A stretch of 29,531 nucleotides of DNA from an uncultured Oscillospiraceae bacterium (GTDB taxonomy: Bacteria > Bacillota > Clostridia > Oscillospirales > Acutalibacteraceae), in contig CAJJPG010000009.1 of NCBI GenBank assembly GCA_905193585.1, positions 1 to 29,531 on the forward strand. Reading direction: 5' to 3'. Of this stretch, positions 16,649 through 24,080 are shown in pieces. A program made the translations under genes and the position numbers. Each line of letters starts with the position of its first letter. Positions within the stretch are counted from its first letter, which is position 1. The notes beneath the pieces were generated by a model, which had not been told where the DNA came from, made no database searches, and saw only the letters and a list, made by a program, of their open reading frames with translations.

Positions 16649-16944
16649 ATTGCTTGCTATATTCGCAAATCTTTGCTTTCCCGGCGCTTGGGGAAAATGT
16701 CGCGCAGCGACAAAATCGACTCCCTTGCCTAAATGGCAGGTTTTGACTGAGGGATTGTTACAAACTGGATGTTAGATATTAGACGGTAGACGTTAGAAGA
16801 ATACCCCTCAGCCGCTGACAGCGGCGGTCCCCTCTGTCAACTGCGTTGGCGTCTCCCCACGCCGTGGGGAGCAACCCTCGTCAGAGGGAGCCGAAGACGC
16901 TTCCGCCGCCGTGGGCAGCCTTTAATACTGCCCGTTTTTAAATT
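16649..16944. other. Intergenic region between acpP and the XRE gene
   Basis: About 300 bases without a supported gene. The first part contains two small hairpins (TGTCGC-GCA-GCGACA near 16700; GCCT..AGGC-like near 16728-16740). The second part is repeat copy 1 (16772-16890), followed by GC-rich sequence with no open frame that I would call. Confidence 0.6.
16772..16890 (+). repeat. Dispersed repeat element, copy 1
   Basis: Copy 1 shares a long near-identical stretch with 29112-29231. It opens with four 7-bp tandem units of the form TAGAYNK (TAGATAT, TAGACGG, TAGACGT, TAGAAGA). It continues with ACCCCTCAG and a GCCGCTGACAGCGGC palindrome, then GGTCCCCTCTGTCAACTGCG, the hairpin TCCCCAC-GCC-GTGGGGA and GCAACCC. 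It ends in a short CCCTC-GTCA-GAGGG stem. It lacks the TCAACTTCGTTGACAGCCG-like insertion found in copy 2. It lies between the convergent acpP and XRE genes. Confidence 0.8.
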
Positions 16945-17256
16945 TTACTTTTTATTCAGCCGCTCCGCCGTGGCGATTAAAATATCCAGATCCTCATCCG
17001 TCATATTTTTGCTGAGCGTATACAACCGCTCTACCTTTTCGGGATTTTCTATTTCACTGTCAAAAAATTCTTTCGGCGTTATTCCCAGATAATCGCACAT
17101 ATAAAGAAATTCATACATTGAGGGCAACGCTCTCCCGCTTGATATACCTTGAATATATCCCTTGCTATGCCCTAAATCAAGACTCATCTTATATTCCGAA
17201 ATTCCCTTTTGTGTTCTCAATGCAGTTATTCTGTCGCGGACAAATTGCTCATTCAT
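16945..17256 (-). CDS. XRE family (Cro/CI-type) transcriptional regulator
   Basis: The protein has 103 residues. The helix-turn-helix is at about 8-62: ITALRTQKGISEYKMSLDLG, then HSKGYIQGISSGRALPSMYE, ending LGITPKEFF, the usual XRE layout. A helical tail (70-103) follows and may serve dimerisation. A GGTGAT lies five bases before the ATG. It is divergent from the SLOG-type gene at 17405. The intergenic region carries repeated TACCGATT motifs, one immediately upstream of this start, so autoregulation and control of the neighbour are likely (inference). Confidence 0.88.
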   Translation of the reverse strand: MNEQFVRDRITALRTQKGISEYKMSLDLGHSKGYIQGISSGRALPSMYEFLYMCDYLGITPKEFFDSEIENPEKVERLYTLSKNMTDEDLDILIATAERLNKK

Positions 17257-17276
17257 TTATATCACCAAGGGTATTT

Positions 17277-17352
17277 TATACCGATTTAAACAGTAATAAT
17301 CCTACATGAATTACCGATTTTGCTTGATTTATACTGAAATAATCGGTATAAT
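17277..17352. promoter_or_regulatory. Candidate operator cluster between the XRE and SLOG genes
   Basis: Three copies of a TATACCGATT-like motif occur in the 150-base divergent region. They are TATACCGATTT at 17277-17287, TTACCGATTTT at 17312-17322, and its reverse complement ATAATCGGTATAAT at 17339-17352, which overlaps the -10 of the SLOG promoter. The spacing and mixed orientation suggest binding sites for a dimeric repressor, most simply the adjacent XRE protein. Confidence 0.5.
17324..17352 (+). promoter_or_regulatory. Promoter of the SLOG-type gene
   Basis: TTGATT (17324-17329), 17 bases, TATAAT (17347-17352). The leader to the ATG at 17405 is about 45 bases, with AAAAGGGCG as a ribosome-binding site. 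Confidence 0.75.
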
Positions 17353-17404
17353 ATAGAAATAAAAGAAAATTTAAACGGTCAAAATACGAAAAGGGCGATT
17401 AAAA

Positions 17405-17854
17405 ATGAAAAACACAGCATGCTTTATAGGTAACGGAGAATTTAGGTTTTCATCTGCAAGATGGAAAAAAGTGGACGGAATTATTCATCAGCTTATGGAG
17501 AAAGGCGTTACAAACTTTTTATTCGGCGAGTATTCGGATTTCGGAAATCTTTGCTTTTATACCGTGGGAATTTACAAAAGAAAACGCCCCGAAATCAGAC
17601 GGATAAAATTCAATATAGATTATAACGAAAAGGATAACTCTCTGTTTCACTCTACCGAGAAATACGACAAAACCGTTAACCTGAAGTTTATAGGTGATTC
17701 GGAAAAGTCAGACGGTTTAAGGCGATATATGTCACTGATTTTCAAAAGTGAAATATGTGTATTTCTCCGTGATGACGAGCCGGTCAGCGACTCGGAAGCG
17801 GCTTATAATTACGCCCTGCAAAAAAAGAAAAACATTATGTGCTGCTATAGATAA
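17405..17854 (+). CDS. SLOG-superfamily (DUF1273-like) protein, divergent
   Basis: The protein has 149 residues. The layout matches the small clostridial SLOG/DUF1273-like proteins: an N-terminal TACFIG strand-loop, VTNFLFGEYSDFGNLC (about 35-50), a RRIKFNIDY strand, and a C-terminal SEICVFLRDDE...SEAAYNYALQKKKNIM. In typical members the first loop reads FIGHR and helps to bind a nucleotide-like ligand; here it reads FIGNGEF, so the His-Arg pair is missing. SLOG domains bind nucleotides or nucleotide-derived signals and are frequent in conflict and stress systems. The gene is divergent from an XRE regulator and ends at a strong terminator. The specific function is unknown. Confidence 0.7.
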   Translation: MKNTACFIGNGEFRFSSARWKKVDGIIHQLMEKGVTNFLFGEYSDFGNLCFYTVGIYKRKRPEIRRIKFNIDYNEKDNSLFHSTEKYDKTVNLKFIGDSEKSDGLRRYMSLIFKSEICVFLRDDEPVSDSEAAYNYALQKKKNIMCCYR

Positions 17855-17875
17855 AAATTACTTTAACCGAAAAAG

Positions 17876-17917
17876 CCCTGCCGTTATCCTTAAAAGATAA
17901 CGGCAGGGTTGCTTTTA
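17876..17917. terminator. Bidirectional rho-independent terminator
   Basis: A perfect 13-bp stem CCCTGCCGTTATC / GATAACGGCAGGG (17876-17888 with 17896-17908), a 7-base loop, and T-rich sequence after it on the plus strand. It ends the SLOG gene. An A-rich tract before the stem also serves the convergent gene ending at 17931. Confidence 0.85.
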
Positions 17918-17930
17918 ATTAAATTCAAAT

Positions 17931-18512
17931 TTATGCGTTATAGCCTGCTGCGGAAATATCCGAAGAAATAATGTTAAAGCCGAAAGCCGAATTTTCATTT
18001 TTTACAAAAAGCGTAGTCGCCTTTGCGGTTTCGGCATCGCTGTCGTGCGAGGAAATCTCCACATCGGTCACCACGGTGTAGCTGCCGTCCTCATTCTCGG
18101 TGATAACGGGAGCCGAATGTTTATAAACCGAAAAACCGCGCGGAATAACATAAACATAATTTTCACGCTGCGGGAAATCCTTTGTAACGGCGGCGAAATC
18201 AACATTTTCAACCCCGTACATATTGTAAAGATAGCCGGCAATAAGGCTCTGTTTAATATATCCGTCCTCCGCTTTATCAAGCAGGGCAACCTCAGAGCAG
18301 GCGGTCATTTCATAAACGCTTTCAAACTCGTTGTTATAAACAAAATTATGGTTCAGCATATTAAGAAAACGCGCGCCCAGAACCTTTTCTTCCGAAACGG
18401 TAACGGCGGGCTTTTTTTCGGTAGCGTTCGCCGCAGGCTTTACCGTGAGCGAGGTAAAAGAAATCAGCAATACAACTGCCAGTGCCGTAATGCTTAAAAT
18501 TCCCTTTTTCAT
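17931..18512 (-). CDS. Secreted or membrane-anchored protein of unknown function
   Basis: The protein has 193 residues. The N-terminus MKKGILSITALAVVLLISFT is a signal peptide or single anchor (about 4-24) with possible cleavage near the Ala-rich site around 27-31. The mature part is acidic with several strand-like segments (YVYVIPRGFSVY, SYTVVTDVEISSHD, TTLFVKN), and no motif is recognised. The start is supported by GGAGG seven bases before the ATG. It has its own promoter at 18545-18573, and the region between it and murD also holds a large palindrome. It is monocistronic by layout. Confidence 0.8.
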   Translation of the reverse strand: MKKGILSITALAVVLLISFTSLTVKPAANATEKKPAVTVSEEKVLGARFLNMLNHNFVYNNEFESVYEMTACSEVALLDKAEDGYIKQSLIAGYLYNMYGVENVDFAAVTKDFPQRENYVYVIPRGFSVYKHSAPVITENEDGSYTVVTDVEISSHDSDAETAKATTLFVKNENSAFGFNIISSDISAAGYNA

Positions 18513-18544
18513 ACTACCGCCTCCAAGCTTTCTTACTGATTATA

Positions 18545-18573
18545 ATTATATACCGATTTTTAAAAAAGTACAA
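18545..18573 (-). promoter_or_regulatory. Promoter of the secreted-protein gene
   Basis: On the minus strand TTGTAC (18568-18573), 17 bases, TATAAT (18545-18550). The spacer ends in AATCGGTA, the same sequence found next to the -10 of the SLOG promoter. Confidence 0.75.
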
Positions 18574-18581
18574 AAACAATT

Positions 18582-18611
18582 CGGTTACAAATGGTATCAG
18601 ATTTGTAACCG
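18582..18611. promoter_or_regulatory. 11-bp inverted repeat between divergent promoters
   Basis: CGGTTACAAAT (18582-18592) and ATTTGTAACCG (18601-18611) are perfect inverted repeats, 8 bases apart. They sit just upstream of the -35 of the secreted-protein promoter and about 48 bases before the murD -35. No T tract follows on either side, so a protein-binding site is more likely than a terminator. Confidence 0.55.
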
Positions 18612-18658
18612 TTTGCGGGGTGAAAAGTAAATTATTTTTAAAAACCGCGCGGTATGTG

Positions 18659-18687
18659 TTGATATTTTCAATTACTTTAAGTATAAT
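18659..18687 (+). promoter_or_regulatory. Promoter of the murD operon
   Basis: TTGATA (18659-18664), 17 bases, TATAAT (18682-18687), about 35 bases before the murD start. Confidence 0.8.
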
Positions 18688-18721
18688 AGAAAAGTATAAA
18701 GATATATTGGGGGCAATTAGC

Positions 18722-20101
18722 TTGGATTGCAAACAGTTTTTTAAGCAGATAAACGGTAAAAAAATAGCAATGTGCGGCATAGGGGTGAGCAACACTCCCC
18801 TTATTTTGAATTTTTTAAATAAGGGCGCCACGGTTTACGCCTGCGACCGCCGCAGCCGCGAGCAGATAGGCGCGCTGGCTGATGAGCTTGAAGCGGCGGG
18901 CGCCACACTCCGTCTCGGCGACGGTTATCTTGATAATTTAGAGGTTGATATTATATTCCGTACGCCGGGCATGAACTTTAATTTGCCCGAGCTTGAAGCG
19001 GCGCGCAAAAAGGGAATTGCAGTTACAAGCGAAATGGAGGTATTTTTCGACCTTTGCCCCGCAACGATATTCGCCGTTACCGGGTCGGACGGAAAAACCA
19101 CCACAACCACCCTTATTGCCAAAATGCTGGAGGCAGAGGGCAAAACGGTACACCTCGGCGGCAATATAGGCAAGCCCTTACTTCCCGAAATTGAAAGCAT
19201 AAAGCCCGGGGATTTCGTGGTAGCCGAGCTTTCATCGTTCCAGCTTATATCAATGCGCAAAAGCCCCGACGTGGCGGTAGTTACCAACGTAGCGCCAAAT
19301 CACCTTGATATTCATAAGGATATGGACGAATATGTTGAGGCGAAGAAAAATATACTCCTGCACCAAAACGCGTTTTCGCGCACGGTGCTCAATCGCGATA
19401 ACGATATAACCCGCGAGTTCAGAAAGTATGTTCGCGGGCAGTCGCTCTCGTTCAGTATGGAGCAGCCGCTTAAAAACGGCGCGTGGCTTGATACCGACGG
19501 CACTATTCATATGGCGTACCGCGGGATTGACGCTCCCATTATGCACCGCAGCGAAATTGCGGTGCTCGGCGACCACAACGTAGCGAATTATTTAGCGGCG
19601 ATAGCGGCGGTTTGGGGCTATGTGGGCATAGACTCAATAAAGCGCGTTGCGCACGAGTTTAAGGGCGTTGAGCACAGAATTGAATTTGTACGTGAGCTTG
19701 ACGGCGTTAAGTATTACAATGATTCAATAGCATCAAGCCCCACCCGCACAATAGCGGGGCTTAAAGCCTTTGACCGTAAGGTGCTGCTTATAGCGGGCGG
19801 ATATGATAAGCACATACCCTTTGAGCCTATGGTGCCCTACATTATTGAAAAGGTTAAAAAGCTTTATTTATGCGGCGATACCGCCGAAAAGATTGAAAAA
19901 TGCGTCCGTGCCGACGAAAATTACAAGGGTGAGCCTGAAATTGTAAGGGTTAAAAATATTGACGAGGCGGTTGCCGCCGCGCATAAGGACGCCGTTTCAG
20001 GCGATATTGTAACCCTTAGCCCCGCCTGCGCCAGCTTTGATATGTTCCCGAATTTTGTGGCGCGCGGAAATTACTATAAGGACCTGGTAAATAAGCTGTA
20101 A
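18722..20101 (+). CDS. murD: UDP-N-acetylmuramoyl-L-alanine--D-glutamate ligase MurD
   Basis: The preferred start is TTG at 18722 with GGGGG eight bases upstream, giving 459 residues, the normal MurD length. The in-frame ATG at 18620 lies upstream of the promoter at 18659-18687 and adds an atypical N-terminus. Features are the N-terminal Rossmann-like domain (IAMCGIGVSNTPL), the ATP-binding loop VTGSDGKTTTTTLIAKML at about 113-130, NVAPNHLDIH, the ligase domain with GVEHRIEFV, YNDSIASSPTRTIAGL, and a C-terminal SPACASFDMF. It adds D-glutamate to UDP-MurNAc-L-Ala in the cytoplasm during peptidoglycan synthesis. It is the first gene of a tight plus-strand operon, not part of a dcw cluster. Confidence 0.96.
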   Translation: MDCKQFFKQINGKKIAMCGIGVSNTPLILNFLNKGATVYACDRRSREQIGALADELEAAGATLRLGDGYLDNLEVDIIFRTPGMNFNLPELEAARKKGIAVTSEMEVFFDLCPATIFAVTGSDGKTTTTTLIAKMLEAEGKTVHLGGNIGKPLLPEIESIKPGDFVVAELSSFQLISMRKSPDVAVVTNVAPNHLDIHKDMDEYVEAKKNILLHQNAFSRTVLNRDNDITREFRKYVRGQSLSFSMEQPLKNGAWLDTDGTIHMAYRGIDAPIMHRSEIAVLGDHNVANYLAAIAAVWGYVGIDSIKRVAHEFKGVEHRIEFVRELDGVKYYNDSIASSPTRTIAGLKAFDRKVLLIAGGYDKHIPFEPMVPYIIEKVKKLYLCGDTAEKIEKCVRADENYKGEPEIVRVKNIDEAVAAAHKDAVSGDIVTLSPACASFDMFPNFVARGNYYKDLVNKL

Positions 20102-21111
20102 TGGATATTAAAGAGGTTTTGTTTAAGCTTTCAAGCCTTGATTCGGTAGGGGCTGTACATGACGCGGCTGATTACGCCGCCGAAGAGCTTAAAAAATATG
20201 CCGGGGTTGAAAGGCGCGGCACCGCGGTTATAGGTAAAATAAAGGGCGCTGCCGATTATACGGTATTGCTTGACGCACACATAGACCAGGTGGCGTTCAC
20301 CGTTACCGATATTGACGAAGAGGGATTTATTACCGCCGCCTGCTGCGGCGGCATAGACCTGCGCGCCCTGCCCGCACGCGCCGTTACAGTGCACGGTAAG
20401 AAAAATATTCCCGCTGTTTTTTGCAGCACCCCGCCGCACCTTGCAAGCGGAGAGGCAGAATATTCCGACATAGCAAGCATAAAGCTTGATACAATGCTGG
20501 GCGCTAAGGCTAAAGATTTAGTGTCCCTAGGCGATTACATTACATTTTCCGCAGAGCCTGCCGAGCTTTCGGGTGGGCTTGTAACAGGCCGCTCGTTTGA
20601 CGACCGCGCGGGCGTTGCCTGCCTTTTAAAAACGGCGGAAATACTGGCTGAAAAACCGTTGCCCTGCAACGTAGTGTTGCTTTTCAGCGACGCTGAGGAG
20701 CTTGGTATGCGCGGCGCTGCGGCAGCCTCCTTCGGTATACGCCCCGATGAAGTAATAGCGGTTGACGTTACCTTTGGGGACGGTATAGGAATATCACCCG
20801 AAGAATGCGGCAAATTAGGCGGCGGACCGATGATAGGCTTTTCCCCCGTGCTTGACGGCGGCGTTTCCAAAAGGCTTTGCAATGTAGCGGCGGAAAACGG
20901 AATAAACTACGCCCCCGAAGTTATGGGCGGCAGAACGGGAACCAACGCGGACGTGCTGTCGGTTGCCGAAAGCGGCGCTAAAACCTGCACCGTTTCAATT
21001 CCGCTGCGCAATATGCACACAGAGGTTGAAACAGTAAGCCTTGCGGACATTGAAAGTTCTGCCGAACTGCTCGCAAAATACATTTTGTCGGGAGGGCTTT
21101 TAAATGCTTGA
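20101..21111 (+). CDS. M42 family metallo-aminopeptidase (first paralogue)
   Basis: The protein has 336 residues. M42 metal and catalytic residues are all recognisable: His60 in LLDAHIDQ, Asp167 in SFDDRAG, Glu199/Glu200 in SDAEELGMRG, Asp222 in IAVDVTFGD and His306 in RNMHTEVE. These are dinuclear-metal aminopeptidases that form tetrahedral dodecamers and trim peptides from the N-terminus, often with preference for Glu or Leu (PepA, FrvX and YsdC-like). The start codon shares one base with the murD stop (TAATG), so translation is coupled. It is followed by a second M42 gene with an 8-base overlap. Confidence 0.92.
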   Translation: MDIKEVLFKLSSLDSVGAVHDAADYAAEELKKYAGVERRGTAVIGKIKGAADYTVLLDAHIDQVAFTVTDIDEEGFITAACCGGIDLRALPARAVTVHGKKNIPAVFCSTPPHLASGEAEYSDIASIKLDTMLGAKAKDLVSLGDYITFSAEPAELSGGLVTGRSFDDRAGVACLLKTAEILAEKPLPCNVVLLFSDAEELGMRGAAAASFGIRPDEVIAVDVTFGDGIGISPEECGKLGGGPMIGFSPVLDGGVSKRLCNVAAENGINYAPEVMGGRTGTNADVLSVAESGAKTCTVSIPLRNMHTEVETVSLADIESSAELLAKYILSGGLLNA

Positions 21112-22111
21112 AATTTTAAAGGAGCTATGCACTCTCTGCGCTGTTTCGGGTGACGAAGCGGCGGTAAGAGACTATATTATAGGCAAAATAGAAAATCACT
21201 GCGAATACAAAATTGACCCGCTCGGCAGCATTATAGCCTTTAAAAAGGGCAAAAAAACACCCGCTAAAAAGGTTATGCTTGACGCGCATATGGACGAGGT
21301 AGGCTTAATAATAACATATATTACGGACGACGGTTTTTTGAAATTTTCCGCCGTGGGCGGAATTGACACATCAATTCTTATGTTCCGCCGCGTTAAGGTA
21401 AACGGCATAAACGGCGTTATTTCGGGAAAGCCTATACACTTAATTTCCGCCGACGAGCGCAAAAAGCTGCCCGACCCGCACTCGCTTTATATCGACATAG
21501 GCGCTTCCTCTAAAGAAGATGCTCTTAAACTTGTTTCCCCCGGCGACCGCGCCGTGATTTGCGGGGAATATACCGACGCGGGCGATAAAATAAAATCAAA
21601 GGCGCTTGACGACCGCATAGGCTGCGCGGTGCTTATTTCCATGCTTTTAAAAGAGGCGGAGTATGATTTTTACGCTGTTTTCTCGGTTCAGGAGGAAGTA
21701 GGTCTTCGCGGTGCAAAGGCGGCAGCTTACACCGTAGCGCCCGACGCGGCAATTGTGCTTGAGGGCACCACTGCGGCGGATATTGCGGGCGTCGAACCTT
21801 CAAGACGAGTTTGCGTTTTAGGCGGCGGTCCTGCCGTTTCGTTTATGGACAGAGCCACCGTTTACGATAAAGCCTACTATAATGCCGCCCTTAAAAGCGG
21901 CATAACCTGCCAGCCCAAGGCGGCGGTTGCGGGCGGCAATAACTCGGGCGCGGTGCACACAAGCCGCGGCGGAGTGCGCACGCTGGCTATTTCCGTTCCG
22001 TGCAGGTACATTCATTCACCCGCCTCGGTTGCGGATAAGTGTGATATTGAAAACGCGCTGCGGCTTGCGGAATATATGCTTAAAGGCATTTGCAGCGGCG
22101 AAATTGAATGA
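21104..22111 (+). CDS. M42 family metallo-aminopeptidase (second paralogue)
   Basis: The protein has 335 residues and is clearly diverged from its neighbour. Ligands are His62 (LDAHMDEVG), Asp169 (ALDDRIG), Glu197/Glu198 (VQEEVGLRG) and His304 (RYIHSP). The position that is Asp222 in the first copy is Glu220 here (IVLEGT), a variation seen in some M42 members. The AVAGGNNSGAVHTSRGGVRT segment is typical of the family. Two M42 proteins encoded in tandem may form mixed dodecamers or have different residue preferences; this is inference. It overlaps its neighbours on both sides (8 and 4 bases). Confidence 0.92.
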   Translation: MLEILKELCTLCAVSGDEAAVRDYIIGKIENHCEYKIDPLGSIIAFKKGKKTPAKKVMLDAHMDEVGLIITYITDDGFLKFSAVGGIDTSILMFRRVKVNGINGVISGKPIHLISADERKKLPDPHSLYIDIGASSKEDALKLVSPGDRAVICGEYTDAGDKIKSKALDDRIGCAVLISMLLKEAEYDFYAVFSVQEEVGLRGAKAAAYTVAPDAAIVLEGTTAADIAGVEPSRRVCVLGGGPAVSFMDRATVYDKAYYNAALKSGITCQPKAAVAGGNNSGAVHTSRGGVRTLAISVPCRYIHSPASVADKCDIENALRLAEYMLKGICSGEIE

Positions 22112-22791
22112 TAAAGCTTGTAAACGCTCTGCCCGAGGTTTCAAAACCAACGGCGGAATATATAAGAATAAAGTGCCTTTTTGATTGCTATAAAGAAGAC
22201 CCCGATGTTTATTTTTGGCAGCAGACAGGCGAGGAGACGTATATCTCGTTATCTGACGGCAATATGACCCTTGCTTACGGCGGCGGGAATACGGCGGAGC
22301 TTGCCGAGTTTATTAAAATGCTTAACCCCAAAACGGTTTTTACCGACAGTGCGACGTTTGAAAAGCTGGGAATACAGCCTGACGAAACGGTAAAGGTAAT
22401 GGTGCGCTGTGCCAATACTTCCCCGCTTTCCGATATTGGGGACAGGCTTTCGAGCAAGGATATTTACGAGGTTTTTTCCGCCGCAGGGTTAGATGTGCCC
22501 GATTACCCACACTTTGCGGTTGATTTCTGCCGCCGACTGAACAGGGGCGGGGCCTCGATTTGGGGAATTAAAAATAAATGCGCCGCAGTTTCTTTTAATA
22601 CGGGCAGCTATGCCCTGCTTTGCGGGCTTGCAAGCCTTGAAAAAGGCAAGGGCGGGCAGGCGCTTAAAGCGATAATATGCAAAAACAGCGGGCGGCAAAT
22701 GCTTTTATGCTGCAAACCGCCGCTTGTGGGATTTTATGAAAAATACGGATTTAAAAGGCTTTACACAGCCGGTTATAAGGTGAGAAAGTGA
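22108..22791 (+). CDS. GNAT-like acetyltransferase with an uncharacterised N-terminal half
   Basis: The protein has 227 residues. The last 70 look like a GNAT fold: SFNTGSYALLCGLASLEKGK (strand, then the acyl-CoA loop in KGKGGQALKAI), a C-terminal strand, and FYEKYGFKRL, the typical GNAT end. The first 120 residues contain LSDGNMTLAYGGGNTAELAEF and have no motif I recognise, but the size and layout fit a two-part GNAT. It starts within the stop of the M42 gene (ATGA) and its own stop overlaps the next gene (GTGA). The substrate is unknown. Confidence 0.7.
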   Translation: MIKLVNALPEVSKPTAEYIRIKCLFDCYKEDPDVYFWQQTGEETYISLSDGNMTLAYGGGNTAELAEFIKMLNPKTVFTDSATFEKLGIQPDETVKVMVRCANTSPLSDIGDRLSSKDIYEVFSAAGLDVPDYPHFAVDFCRRLNRGGASIWGIKNKCAAVSFNTGSYALLCGLASLEKGKGGQALKAIICKNSGRQMLLCCKPPLVGFYEKYGFKRLYTAGYKVRK

Positions 22792-24065
22792 ATATAAATA
22801 ATTTTTTTAATATAGACGAGCGCTTAATGCGGTTGGATGAAAAAATACTTGCGGAAATTTCCCCGCGCTTTAAAGAAACAGACGATATAACCGAATACAA
22901 TCAGCTTAAAATGCTTTCGGCGTTTATTAAAAACGGTGTGACCGAATCGGCGTTTGCAGGCTCTACGGGCTACGGCTACGACGACCGCGGGCGCGAGATT
23001 TTAGAGCGCGTTATGGCGGACGCCATGGGTGCGGAGGATTCTTTAATACGCCACAATTTCGTTTCGGGCACGCACACCTTAACCGTGGCGCTTTTCGGGC
23101 TTTTGCGCCCGGGCGATAAGGTTTTGGTGCTTACGGGCAGACCGTACGATACCATTACGGGCGTTTTCGGAATTGATGAAAAGACAGACGGTTCTCTTGC
23201 TGATTTCGGGGTTGAATACCACGAAATAGCACTGCTGCCCGACGGCACGCCCGATAAAGCGGCAATAAAAAAGGAACTTGCCGCAAATACTTACAAAATG
23301 GCGTACATTCAGCGCTCGCGCGGGTACAGCACAAGACCCAGCCTTACAATAGAGAAAATCCGCGAGTTGTGCGACATTGTGCGCGAAACTTCCCCCAAAA
23401 GCATTATAATGGTGGATAACTGCTACGGTGAATTTACCGAAAAGCAAGAGCCATGCGAGATTGGCGCGGATATTATTGCCGGCTCGCTTATTAAAAACCC
23501 CGGCGGCGGAATTGCCCCCACAGGCGGATATATTGCGGGTAAACACGAGCTTATAGAAAAATGCGCCTACAGGCTTACCTGCCCCGGCGTGGGGCGCGAG
23601 GCGGGCGCTACCCTCGGGCACAGCAGAGAGTTATATATGGGGCTTTTCTCTGCCCCGCACGTTGTGGGCGAGGCTATGAAGACAGCCGTTTTCGCATCCG
23701 CTCTTTTCAAAGCCTTGGGCTTTGCTGTAACTCCCGAGCCTGACGATAAACGCGGGGATATTATTCAGTGCGTGACCCTCGGCACGGCAGAGGGGCTTAT
23801 CGCATTTTGCCGCGGTATGCAAAGCGGCGCCCCGGTTGACGCCTTTGTAACCCCCGAGCCTTGGGATATGCCGGGTTATGACGACAAGGTTATAATGGCG
23901 GCGGGCGCTTTTACAATGGGCGCGTCAATAGAGCTTTCGGCAGACGGACCCCTGCGCCCGCCCTATGCCGCCTGGATGCAGGGCGGACTTAATTTCCACA
24001 GCGCGCACGCGGGAGTGCTGCTTGCCGCGCAAAAAATGCTTGAGGTCGGCGAAATAAAGCTATAA
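22788..24065 (+). CDS. Methionine gamma-lyase / aluminium resistance family PLP enzyme
   Basis: The protein has 425 residues, starting at a GTG that overlaps the preceding stop. Features of the family (YnbB-like, PF06838 as known to me) are AFAGSTGYGYDDRGRE, IRHNFVSGTHTLTVALFGLL, RPGDKVLVLTGRPYDT, IMVDNCYGEF with Asp210 to hold the PLP nitrogen, and GSLIKNPGGGIAPTGGYIAG with Lys236 as the Schiff-base lysine. The fold is a type I aminotransferase-like (Cys/Met metabolism) enzyme. The natural reaction is not well defined; annotation as a methionine gamma-lyase is by family. It is the fifth gene of the murD operon. Confidence 0.9.
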   Translation: MNINNFFNIDERLMRLDEKILAEISPRFKETDDITEYNQLKMLSAFIKNGVTESAFAGSTGYGYDDRGREILERVMADAMGAEDSLIRHNFVSGTHTLTVALFGLLRPGDKVLVLTGRPYDTITGVFGIDEKTDGSLADFGVEYHEIALLPDGTPDKAAIKKELAANTYKMAYIQRSRGYSTRPSLTIEKIRELCDIVRETSPKSIIMVDNCYGEFTEKQEPCEIGADIIAGSLIKNPGGGIAPTGGYIAGKHELIEKCAYRLTCPGVGREAGATLGHSRELYMGLFSAPHVVGEAMKTAVFASALFKALGFAVTPEPDDKRGDIIQCVTLGTAEGLIAFCRGMQSGAPVDAFVTPEPWDMPGYDDKVIMAAGAFTMGASIELSADGPLRPPYAAWMQGGLNFHSAHAGVLLAAQKMLEVGEIKL

Positions 24066-24080
24066 CGGAAGTGAAAACAG

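Noticed and set aside
18620..18721. N-terminal extension of MurD from the ATG at 18620
   Set aside because: It lies upstream of and across the promoter at 18659-18687; the TTG at 18722 has a proper Shine-Dalgarno and gives the normal length.
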